Shown here in pieces: positions 25,027 to 35,700 of a DNA stretch of 64,000 nt. The notes beneath the pieces are model-generated. The model saw nothing but the letters and a program-made list of their open reading frames with translations. It had not been told where the DNA came from and made no database searches. The translations under genes and the position numbers were made by a program. The stretch lies in assembly GCA_020199775.1 (NCBI GenBank), contig JAIVJZ010000047.1, forward strand, positions 1 to 64,000, written 5' to 3'. The DNA comes from Acidobacteriota bacterium (GTDB lineage: Bacteria > Acidobacteriota > Blastocatellia > Pyrinomonadales > Pyrinomonadaceae). Every line of letters starts with the position of its first letter. Position 1 is the stretch's first letter.

Positions 25027-28000
25027 CGATCAACCGTTCGACGACCACGCGGCCTCCGAGGTAGCGATCATCGGCATGGCCGGGCGCTTCCCCGGCGCGA
25101 AGAGTCTCGAAGAGTTCTGGCTAAACCTGCGAGACGGCGTCGAGTCGATCTCCTTCTTCACACCGGAAGAGTTGCGTTCGGGAGGCGTGGAGGCGGCTGA
25201 GTTCGTCAACCCGAATTACGTTCCGGCCAAGGCCGTGCTCAAAGACGTGGAACTCTTCGACGCCACCTTCTTCGACTACAACCCACGCGAGGCCGAGATG
25301 CTCGACCCGCAGTTGCGCGTGATGCTTGAGTGCGCCGTCGAGGCGTTCGGGGATGCCGGCTATGATCCCGAAAGGGTCGAGGGTCGCGTCAGCGTCTTTG
25401 CCGGGGTTAGCGCGGGCAGTTACCTGACGTTCAATCTCGCCTCGCGCCCCGACCTCGTCGAGCGGGTCGGCCCCTATCAGGTGGACATCGGGAATCACGG
25501 CGAGTTCGTGCCGACGACCATCTCTTTCAAGCTCAACCTGAAGGGGCCGAGCATCAACGTCCAGACGGCCTGCTCGACCTCGCTGGTCGCCGTCCATGCC
25601 GCCTGCCAAAGCCTGCTCAACGGCGAGAGCGATGTAGCGTTGGCTGGAGGCGGCTCGATCACCTTCCCACACAAAGCGGGACATCTCTTTCAGGAAGAGG
25701 GCATCATGTCGCCCGACGGCCACTGTCGCGCTTTCGACGAACGTGCGCGTGGCACGGTGAGCGGTGAGGGCGTGGGGCTGGTGTTGCTCAAGCGGCTGGC
25801 CGACGCGCTGGCCGATGGCGACACAATTCACGCCATCATCAAAGGGTCGGCCGTCAACAACGACGGCTCCCTCAAGATAGGCTTCACCGCGCCGAGCGTT
25901 GATGGTCAAGCCGACGTGATTGCCGAGGCGTTGACGTTGGCCGGGGTAGACGCCGAGACAATCGGCTACGTCGAGACGCACGGGACGGGCACGCCGCTAG
26001 GCGACCCCATCGAAATCGCTGCGCTCACGCAAGCCTACCGTCCCGACACGCAGAGGCGCGGGTTCTGCGCCATCGGCTCGCTCAAGAGCAACATCGGCCA
26101 TCTGGACGCGGGCGCGGGCATCGCCAGTCTGATCAAGACCGTGCTCGCCCTGAAGCATAAAGAAATCCCGCCGAGCCTCCACTACGAACGACCTAACCCC
26201 AAGATCGATTTCGAGAAAAGTCCTTTCTTCGTCAACGCGCGCCTGACGCAGTGGGAAGCCGGCGAGACGCCGCGCCGCGCGGGCGTCAGTTCCTTCGGCA
26301 TCGGCGGGACGAACGCGCACGTCATTCTCGAAGAGGCTCCGCCGCAGGCCGTGTCAGGCGAGTCACGCCCGTTGCAACTGCTCATCCTGTCCGCCAGGTC
26401 GGCCACAGCGCTTGAGGCGGCGACCAAGAATCTGGGCGAGTATCTGAGGGCGCACCCGGAGACGAATCTGGCCGATGTGGCCTACACGTTGCAAGTCGGC
26501 CGCAGGGAGTTCGCACACCGTCGCGCGCTCGTCGCACGCGACGCCGACGACGCGGCCGGGGCGCTCGAAGCTCACGACCCGCACAGGCTTCTGACGAGCT
26601 TTCAAGAGCCGAGGCATCGTCCCAACGTCTTTATGTTCCCGGGGCAGGGGACGCAGTACGCGGGGATGTCGCGCTTGCTCTACGAGTCGGAGACACTGTT
26701 CCGTAAGCAGGTTGACTACCTCGCGGAGTTGCTGCTCCCGCGCCTCGGCCTCGATCTGCGCGACGTGATCTACCCGACGCCCGAAGAAGCCGAAGAGGCG
26801 ACGCGACTGCTCAAACAAACTTACATCACGCAGCCGGCGCTCTTCGTCGTTGAGTACGCCTTGGCGCGTTTGTGGATGTCTTGGGGCGTCAAACCGGCGG
26901 CGATGATCGGTCATAGCGTCGGCGAGTACGTGGCCGCCTGTCTGGCCGGTGTCTTCTCGGTCGAAGACGCGTTGACGCTCGTGGCGGAACGCGGGCGACT
27001 GATCCAGCCTTTGCCGGCGGGGCTGATGCTCGCCGTCGCGCTGCCGGAAAAAGAGGTGGCGGCTATCCTCCCGCCGTGGCTCTCAGTGGCAGCGGTCAAC
27101 ACCCCGGACAGTTGCGTCGTCGCTGGCGCGCCCGAACTCGTCAACGAGTTCAGGGAAGAGCTTCGCCGCAGGGAGGCCGAATCACATTTGCTCCACACCT
27201 CACACGCTTTTCACTCAGAGATGATGGAGCCGATTCTGAGCGAGTTCACGGAGTTGGTCAGGAGCTTGCGACCGGCTACACCGAAGATACCTTTCATCTC
27301 AAACGTCACCGGCACTTGGATCGGAAGCGCGGAGGCGACCGACCCGCGCTACTGGGCGCAACACTTGCGCGAGACCGTGCGTTTTGCCAGAGGCGTCGGC
27401 GAGTTGCTGAAAGAGCCGGAGTGGATTCTGATCGAGGTCGGCCCCGGCCATACGCTGAGCACGTTAGCCAAGCAGCACCCGGCGAAAAGCGTCAATCAAG
27501 TAATCCTGAACTCGATGCGCCACCCGCATCAGAGCCACTCGGACGTGGAGGCACTTTTGAGCGCGCTCGGTAAATTCTGGGTGGCCGGAGGGCAGGTCGA
27601 ATGGCAGGGCGTCAGCGCGTCCGAGCAGCGTCGCCGCATACCGCTGCCGACATACCCCTTCGAGCGCGGGCGGTACTACGTCGAGCCGCGACCGCGCGCC
27701 GCCAAACCCAAAGTCGGAAGGCCGACGCTGCGTAAGAACTCCGTTGCTGACTGGTTCTATGTTCCCTCCTGGAAACGCATGGCGTTGCACGGCGCGTCGA
27801 GACGAGTAAAAGGCAGTGACTCTAAGCTGAAGTGGCTGCTGCTCGTGGACGAGTGCGGCCTCGGCTCTGGAGTCGCGGCGCGACTGAGGCGGGCAGGCGA
27901 TGAAGTCATCACAGCCAACGCGGGCGAGCGTTACGCGAAGGGGGACGACCGCGCCTATACGCTCAACCCGCGCCGACAGGAAGACTACCTCTCGCTGTTA

Positions 28001-29668
28001 CGCGATCTGCAAGCCGAGCGCATGATTCCCGACCGCGTCGTACACCTGTGGGGCGTGACGGGAGGCGCGGAGTCTACGGACACGGAGGCGAACTTCGCGC
28101 GCGCGCAGGAGTCTGGACTGTACAGCCTGATCTTTCTGACGCAAGCGCTGGTAGAGCATTCCATCGAGCCCCGCATCCTCGTCGTCACAGACCACGCGCA
28201 GGAAGTATCCGACGGCGATGCGCTGCGGCCGGAGAAGGCAACCGTGCTGGCCGCATGCAAAGTGATACCGCAGGAGCAACCCGCCATCGCCTGCCGCAGC
28301 ATCGACGTGAACACGCCGCCAGCGGGAGACGAGCGGCGCGAGCGGCTCATCTCGCAACTCTTGGGTGAACTGGCCGCGGATACTTCAGACATGGTGACGG
28401 CTTATCGCGGCCGTCATCGATGGGTGCAGACCTTCGAGCAGGTCGCGCTCGCGCCGGCCGAAGAGTCCATAGAGTCTATGCCGCAGTTGCGTGAGCGTGG
28501 GGTCTATTTGATTACGGGCGGGCTGAGCGAAGTTGGGCTTGTGTTGGCCGGGTATCTGGCGAAGTCCGCGAAGGCGCGTCTCGTATTGACGGGGCGCAGC
28601 GGCCTGCCGGAACGGGACGAGTGGGACGCGCTGCTGGCGAACGGCGGCGAAGACGACGAGGTGAAGCGTCGCATCAGGCGCGTGCGGGAGTTGGAGGCGT
28701 TGGGCGCAGAGGTGCTCGTGCTTGGCGCGGATGTGTCGGACGAGGGGCAAATGCGCGCGACGCTCGAAGAAGCGGAACGCCGATTCGGCGCGCTCAACGG
28801 GGTCATTCATGGAGCGGCAGCCAACGGGCCGGATGTGGACAAGCAGATCATCTCGATGACGCCTGCGGACTGCGAACTTCATTTTCAGATCAAGGCGCGC
28901 GGCCTGCTCGTGCTTGAGAAACTTCTGCGGGGCAGGTCGCTCGACTTTTGCATGACGATCTCTTCGCTCTCTTCAATTCTTGGCGGCCTGACCTTCACCG
29001 GCTATGCCGCGTCGAACATCTTCGTCGATGCGCTGGTGCAGAGTCACAACCGTAACGGCGGCGAAGACTGGACGAGCATCAACTGGGACGGTTGGAACTT
29101 CGACCATGCGGCGGAAGGACAAGCGCGTGCGGGTCAGACCGAAGCGCTCTGGATTCTTCCGCACGAAGGGGCAGAGGCTTTCGGCCGTGCGCTCTCAATG
29201 CTGCCCGCCTCTCAGGTGGTGATCTCGACCGGAGACTTGCAGGAGCGGCTTGGGCAACAGGACGTGCGCTCGTCTGCCGTGGCAGCGGTTGCGGACGACA
29301 GGGTCGAAGCTCCGCCTGAACTCCACGCGCGGCCTGAGTTGTCGAGCGCATATGTCGCACCGGAGAACGAGCTTGAACAGGAGGTCGCCGGCATCTGGCA
29401 AGACCTGCTCGGCATCGCCCAAGTCGGCATCCATGACAACTTCTTCGATCTTGGCGGCCACTCGCTGCTCGCCACGATGGTCATCTCGCGCCTCCGCAAG
29501 TCCTTCGGCGTGGAATTGCAGTTGCGCGACATCTTCGAGTCGCCGACGGTCGGCAGTCTCTCGCTCGTCGTCGCGCAGCGCGTCATCGAGCAGCACGAGA
29601 AGCAAGACGTGGCGCGACTGCTTGAGGAGTTGCCCGACGCAGGGCTGAACACTCTCAGCCCTTTTTAA
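25019..29668 (+). CDS. Type I PKS module KS-AT-KR-ACP
   Basis: This 1549-residue polyketide synthase adds one two-carbon unit to the NRPS chain. The ketosynthase (about 10-440) has Cys185 in QTACSTS and its two His residues in ETHGTGTPLGDP and SNIGHLDAG. The acyltransferase (about 535-870) has GQGTQ, catalytic Ser633 in GHSVGEY, and HAFH (729-732), the motif typical of malonyl-CoA selection. The ketoreductase (about 1160-1400) has the cofactor loop TGGLSEVG and an active-site Tyr1329 in TGYAASN, so it should be active. The carrier domain near the C-terminus has Ser1482 in LGGHSLLA. DH and ER are absent, so the extension should leave a beta-hydroxy group, giving a gamma-amino-beta-hydroxy (statine-like) unit from the preceding amino acid. 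It overlaps NRPS-A by 8 bp. Confidence 0.92.
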   Translation: MSNDQPFDDHAASEVAIIGMAGRFPGAKSLEEFWLNLRDGVESISFFTPEELRSGGVEAAEFVNPNYVPAKAVLKDVELFDATFFDYNPREAEMLDPQLRVMLECAVEAFGDAGYDPERVEGRVSVFAGVSAGSYLTFNLASRPDLVERVGPYQVDIGNHGEFVPTTISFKLNLKGPSINVQTACSTSLVAVHAACQSLLNGESDVALAGGGSITFPHKAGHLFQEEGIMSPDGHCRAFDERARGTVSGEGVGLVLLKRLADALADGDTIHAIIKGSAVNNDGSLKIGFTAPSVDGQADVIAEALTLAGVDAETIGYVETHGTGTPLGDPIEIAALTQAYRPDTQRRGFCAIGSLKSNIGHLDAGAGIASLIKTVLALKHKEIPPSLHYERPNPKIDFEKSPFFVNARLTQWEAGETPRRAGVSSFGIGGTNAHVILEEAPPQAVSGESRPLQLLILSARSATALEAATKNLGEYLRAHPETNLADVAYTLQVGRREFAHRRALVARDADDAAGALEAHDPHRLLTSFQEPRHRPNVFMFPGQGTQYAGMSRLLYESETLFRKQVDYLAELLLPRLGLDLRDVIYPTPEEAEEATRLLKQTYITQPALFVVEYALARLWMSWGVKPAAMIGHSVGEYVAACLAGVFSVEDALTLVAERGRLIQPLPAGLMLAVALPEKEVAAILPPWLSVAAVNTPDSCVVAGAPELVNEFREELRRREAESHLLHTSHAFHSEMMEPILSEFTELVRSLRPATPKIPFISNVTGTWIGSAEATDPRYWAQHLRETVRFARGVGELLKEPEWILIEVGPGHTLSTLAKQHPAKSVNQVILNSMRHPHQSHSDVEALLSALGKFWVAGGQVEWQGVSASEQRRRIPLPTYPFERGRYYVEPRPRAAKPKVGRPTLRKNSVADWFYVPSWKRMALHGASRRVKGSDSKLKWLLLVDECGLGSGVAARLRRAGDEVITANAGERYAKGDDRAYTLNPRRQEDYLSLLRDLQAERMIPDRVVHLWGVTGGAESTDTEANFARAQESGLYSLIFLTQALVEHSIEPRILVVTDHAQEVSDGDALRPEKATVLAACKVIPQEQPAIACRSIDVNTPPAGDERRERLISQLLGELAADTSDMVTAYRGRHRWVQTFEQVALAPAEESIESMPQLRERGVYLITGGLSEVGLVLAGYLAKSAKARLVLTGRSGLPERDEWDALLANGGEDDEVKRRIRRVRELEALGAEVLVLGADVSDEGQMRATLEEAERRFGALNGVIHGAAANGPDVDKQIISMTPADCELHFQIKARGLLVLEKLLRGRSLDFCMTISSLSSILGGLTFTGYAASNIFVDALVQSHNRNGGEDWTSINWDGWNFDHAAEGQARAGQTEALWILPHEGAEAFGRALSMLPASQVVISTGDLQERLGQQDVRSSAVAAVADDRVEAPPELHARPELSSAYVAPENELEQEVAGIWQDLLGIAQVGIHDNFFDLGGHSLLATMVISRLRKSFGVELQLRDIFESPTVGSLSLVVAQRVIEQHEKQDVARLLEELPDAGLNTLSPF

Positions 29669-29733
29669 CCATCGCGCTTTCTCAGTCGGGGCGAAGACCG
29701 GCGGACATGCCGTGTGTAGGGAACTGGTGAATC

Positions 29734-32700
29734 ATGAGTGATGTTTCGGAAAGGATAGGCGCACTATCACCCGGCGAGCGCGCGGCGCTGGCGATGCGGC
29801 TCGCGCGCGCGGCGCGTGCGGATAAGTCGGCAGCGGAGTCGGCCATCACGCGCCGCCGCAATGCCGGCCCCGCTCCGCTCTCGTTCGCCCAAAAGGGCCT
29901 CTGGTTTCTCTCTCAGATGGAGGCCGACAACGTCACCTATAACCTCCCCGTTTCATACGAACTGCTCGGACGGCTCGACGTGCCGACGCTTGAGCGCGGA
30001 CTCAACGAGATCGTCCGGCGGCACGAGGCGCTGCGGACGACCTTCACGATTCTGGACGGCGAGCCAGTGCAGGTCATCACCCCGACGCTGACGCTCGGCC
30101 TGCCCGTCGTCGATCTGACAGACCTGAGGGGCGATGAGCAATGGGAAGAACTCCGCCGCCGCGCCAACGAGTACGTGCGGCAACCCTTCGACCTTGAGCG
30201 CGGGCCGCTCGTGCGCGCCACGCTGCTGAAACTCTCGGACGAAACACACTACCTGCTCGTGCTCATGCATCACATCGTCGGCGACGCCTGGTCGATGGGC
30301 ATCATCATGAGCGAGTTAAGCGCGCTCTACCGCGCCTTTCTGGCCGGTGAGCCTTCGCCGCTCGCCGAGTTGCCGATACAGTATGCGGACTTTGCCATCT
30401 GGCAGCGCGAGCGGTTGGCCGCCGATGCGTTGCAGCGGCAACTCGACTACTGGAAGCAGAAACTCGGCGGCGCAGCATCAGTCCTCCAACTGCCGACCGA
30501 CCATCCGCGCCCCTCCGTCCCGACACACCGTGGCAGCTCTCAATTCCTGCTGCTGCCGGAAGAGGTGTCGCGCGCCGTGAAGGAGTTGAGCCAGCGCGAG
30601 GGCGTGACGCTCTTCATGACGCTTTTGGCTGCCTTCGACGTGTTGCTCTACCGCTACACGGGGCAGACAGACATCAGCGTCGGCAGCCCGCTGGCCGGTC
30701 GCAGCCGCCCCGAGGCAGAGACGTTGATCGGCCTCTTCCTCAACCCTGTAGTGCTCCGCACAGACCTCTCCGGGAATCCGAGCCTTCGCCAGTTGCTCGG
30801 CTGCGTCAGGGAAGTGATGCTCGAAGCGCACGCTAATCAAGACGTTCCTTTCGAGAAACTGGTGGCCGAATTGCAACCCGAACGCGCCGTCGGTCACACG
30901 CCGCTCTTTCAGGTGATGTTCATTCTCCAGAACGCGCCGATGGACGAGAGCGTGGCCTCCGGCGATCTCGTCATCTCCTTAAGCAAACTCGACGCGGACA
31001 TCGGCGCGGCGAAGTTCGACCTCACGCTCTCGCTCGAAGAGACGACCGACGGACGGCTGCTCTCTTACTGGGATTACAAGACCGACCTCTTCGAGCACGC
31101 AACCATCACGCGCATGTTCGGCCATCTCCGCAAATTACTGGAGAACGTCGTCGCCGACCCCGATCGGCGTCTCTCCGAGATCGGCATCCTCGACGAAGAC
31201 GAGCGTCGCCATCTGCTCAATGAGACGAACGCGACGGCCGCGCCCTTCAAAGGCGACGCTTGCGCTCACGAATTGTTCGAGTTGCAGGCCGCGCGCACGC
31301 CCGAAGCGACTGCCCTCGTTTTCGCAGACAAGCGCGTCAGTTACGGCGAGTTGAACACGCGCGCAAACCGTCTGGCGCGACACTTACTCCGCCGGGGCGT
31401 CACGGCGGGACATGTCGTCGGCCTCCATCTGGAACGCTCAATCGAGATGATCGTCGGGGTGCTCGCCGTCCTCAAGGCAGGCGGCGCATACGTCCCGCTT
31501 GACCCGGCCTATCCCGCCGGGCGCATTCAATTCATGTTGGAGAACAGCGAGGCGCGGCTGTTGCTCACCGAGCGGCGGCTCGCCGGGTCGCTCCCCGCTC
31601 TGCGGGACGGTGTCTTCTATCTCGACGCCGAACAACAGGCAATCGAAGATGAGAGCGGCGAGAACCTTACGCCGGCAGCGGCGACGCCCACAGACCTCGC
31701 CTACATCATCTACACGTCGGGTTCGACCGGACAGCCCAAAGGCGTGATGATCGAACATCGCAGCCTCTGTAATTTCGCGGAAGCGTTGTCGCGCGTCTTC
31801 GACATACGCCCGGAGAGTCGCGTCCTTCAGTTCGCCCCTTTTAGTTTCGACGCCTCCGTCTTCGAAGTCTTCACCACGCTGACGGTTGGCGCAACGCTCG
31901 TCCTTGCGCCCCAGACCTCTCTACTGCCGGGACCTTCCCTTATCGAGTTGTTGCGCGAACAGTCCATCACGGCCGTGCTCCTCCCGCCGGCGGCGCTCGC
32001 CGCAATGCCCGACGCCGCGCTTGAGGCGTTACGGACGCTGATCGTGGGGGGCGACGAGTGCCCGCCCGAAGTGGCGCGCCGTTGGGCTGCGGGGCGACGT
32101 TTCATCAATGCCTATGGGCCGACCGAGACGACCATCTGCGCCACCGTCGCCGTCTGCGACGCGTTCGCGGAAAGGCTTCCCGTCGGCCTCCCGATTCAGA
32201 ACACGGAGGTCTACCTGCTCGACGACGACGCGCAACCCGTGCCCGTCATCGTCCCCGGCGAGCTACACATCGGGGGCGTGGGATTGGCGCGCGGCTACAT
32301 AAACCGGCCTGATCTCACAGCTGAGAAGTTCGTCCCGCATCCTTTCAGCCGTGAACCCGGCGCGCGTCTATATAAGACGGGCGATCTCGCGCGCTTCCGC
32401 CCCGACGGACAGATAGAGGTGCTTGGTCGCCGTGACCGGCAGGCCAAGGTGCGCGGCTTCCGTATCGAGCCGGGGGAGATTGAGGCGGCGTTGGTCGCGC
32501 ACCCGGACGTGCGCGAGGCGGCCGTCATCACGCACGAAGAGTCGCCGAGCCAGAAGCGTCTCGTCGCTTACACGGTGGCGGCGGCGGGCGAGCGAGCGCC
32601 GGACGCGGACGCATTGCGAAGTCACCTGAAGACCAGGCTGCCGGCATACATGCTTCCCTCTGCTTTCGTCTCTCTCGACGCGCTGCCGCTGACGCCGAGC

Positions 32701-35700
32701 GGGAAAGTAGACCGCCAGCGCCTACCTGCGCCCGGCGGAGTGAGGCCGGAACTCGTTCAGGGCTACGTCGCGCCGCGAACGGAACTGGAGAAGATGCTGG
32801 CGGAAATGTGGCAGACCGTCCTGCGCGTCTCCGAAGTCGGCGTCAATGACAACTTCTTCGATCTTGGGGGCGATTCCATCCACGCCGCCATTTTCATCAA
32901 CAGCCTTCAGGAGAGACTCGATGTGCTCGTCTACGTCGTCGCTCTCTTCCACGCCCCCACCGTCGCCGCGCTGGCCGCCCACCTCGAAGAGCGTCACGCT
33001 TCTACGCTGACGGCGCGCACGGAGCTGACCCCGATTCGTCCACTTGACCGCGACGGCGGGCAACAGTTTCCACTCTCTTTCGCGCAGCAGCGACTTTGGT
33101 TCATAGATCGCCTCACCCTCGACAGCGCCTTCTACAACATCCCGCAGGCACTTCGCCTGAACGGCCGACTCGACGTGCCGACGCTGGAGCGCAGCCTGAA
33201 CGAAATCCTCCGGCGGCACGAGGCGTTGCGCACGAGCTTTACCGACTCCGGCGGGCGGCCCGTGCAGGTCGTTCACGACCTGACGACGTTGAGCCTGCCT
33301 CTCACAGAGCTTTCCCGCCTGCCCGCAGGCGTGCGCGAGCGCGAGGCTTTGAGGCTGGCCGTGGAAGAGGGACATAGGCCGTTTGATCTCTCCATCGCCC
33401 CGCTCATGCGTGCCGGCCTGCTCCGGCTCAGCGACCACGAACACATCCTCCTTGTCACCATGCATCACATCGTGAGCGACGGGTGGTCGGCGGGCATCTT
33501 CCTACGCGAGCTTGCCGCGCTCTACGACGCGTTTCTGAAGGGTGAGCCTTCGCCTCTCTCGGAGCTGCCCGTCCAGTACGCGGACTTCGCCGTGTGGCAG
33601 AGGGAGTGGCTGCAAGGCGAAGTGCTTGAGGAACAACTCGACTACTGGAAGCAGCGGCTCGGCGGCGAACTCCCCGTGCTGAATTTGCCGACCGACCGTC
33701 CACGCCCGCCCGCCCTGAGTTACAAGGGGGCGGAACAAGCTCTCGAACTTCCCGTGGAACTGACCGAGCGGCTGAAGTCCCTCAGCCGTCACGAAGGCGC
33801 AACCCTCTTCATGATGCTGTTGGCGGCCTTCGACGCATTGCTCTATCGCTACACGGGACAGGACGACATCGTCGTCGGCACGCCCATCGCAGGCCGCAAC
33901 CGGCGCGAGGTCGAGGGTCTTATCGGCTTCTTCGTCAACACGCTTGTGATGCGTACGGGCGTCGAGGGGACGGCGACGTTCCGGGAACTGTTGGGGCATG
34001 TGAGAGAGGCGACCTTGGGCGCATACGCGCATCAGGAGGTGCCGTTCGAGAAGCTGGTCGAGGAACTACATCCGAAGCGCGACACGAGCCGCAATCCGCT
34101 CTTCCAAGTCATGCTCGCCCTTCAGAACACGCCGCTCGAAGACTTCAGGCTACCGGGGCTGCGGCTCGTTCCCTTCGACATCAGCAACGACATGATGAGG
34201 TTCGACCTTGAGTTCCACCTCTGGGAGCACGAAGCGACCTTGGCGGGCACACTGATTTACAACACAGACTTATTCGACGCCGCGACAGTCGCGCAGATGC
34301 TCGGTCACTTCCGAAACCTGCTCGAAGGTGTCGCCGCCAGCCCGGACGCGCGCGTCTCGGAACTGCCGCTCTTGACCGAGGCTGAGCATCGCCGGTTGCT
34401 CTACGAGTGGAACGACACGCGTAGAGTGTACCCGCACGAGACTTGCGTCCACGAGTTGTTCGAGGCGCAGGCCACGCGCACGCCCGATGCCACGGCCGTT
34501 GTTTCCGATGAGGGCCGGATTACCTATCGTGAATTGAACGAGCGCGCAAACCGGCTGGCTCGACACCTGCGCCGCAGAGGCGTGGGGAGAGAGAATTTGG
34601 TGGGCGTCTGTCTGGGGCGCGGCGCGAAACTGGTGGAGGCGCTGCTTGGGGTGTTGAAGGCGGGCGGCGCTTACGTCCCGCTCGACCCTGAATACCCGAA
34701 GCCACGCCTCCGTTTCATGCTTGAGGATGCGGGCGTGCGCGTGCTGTTGACTGAGCGGCAAAAACTGGATGCTCTCCCGTCAAGCGGAGCCGAGATCATC
34801 TGTCTCGACGATGACGCCGAGATCGACGGCGAGAACATGGAGAATTTGCGTCACGAAACTGCGGCCGACAACCTCGCCTATATCATCTACACGTCTGGCT
34901 CGACCGGCAAGCCAAAGGGAGTCTGCATCACCCACCAAGCCCTCAACCGCCTCGTCTGCGAGACGAACTACGTCCAACTCACGGCCTCCGACCGCGTGGC
35001 ACAGGTCTCGACCGCTTCGTTTGACGCGGCCACCTTCGAAATCTGGGGCGCGCTGCTGCACGGCGCACAGCTCCACGTGATGTCGCGCGAGGTCGTTATC
35101 TCGCCGCAGGAGTTTGCGGAGCAGATCAGAGAGCAGGGCATCACCACGATGTTCCTCACCACCGCGCTCTTCAACCAACTCGCGCGCGTCCGCCCCGACG
35201 CTCTCGCGCCGCTCAGTCACCTGCTTTTTGGCGGAGAGGCGGTTGACCCGGAGCGCGTGCGGGAGGTGTTGTTGAAGGGCGCTCCGCGACGCCTGCTGCA
35301 CGTCTACGGGCCGACTGAAAATACGACCTTCAGCTCTTGGCATCACGTCGTCGAAGTGTCGAAGGGAGCGCACACGGTGCCGATAGGCCGCCCGGTCACG
35401 AACACGCAATCTTACGTGCTCGACAGCGACTTGCGGCCAGTGCCCATCGGCGTCGCGGGTGAGTTGTTCCTCGGCGGCGCAGGGTTGATGCGCGGCTACC
35501 TCAACCGTCCTGAAGTGACGGCCGAGAAGCTGGTGCCGCATCCCTACAGCGTCGAGGTGGGAGCGCGGCTCTATCGCACGGGCGACCTCGTGCGCCTGCT
35601 GCACGACGGCTCCATCGAGTTTCTGGAGCGCATCGACCGGCAGGTCAAAGTGCGTGGCTTCCGCATCGAGTTGGGCGAGATAGAGTCGGCCCTTGTAGAG

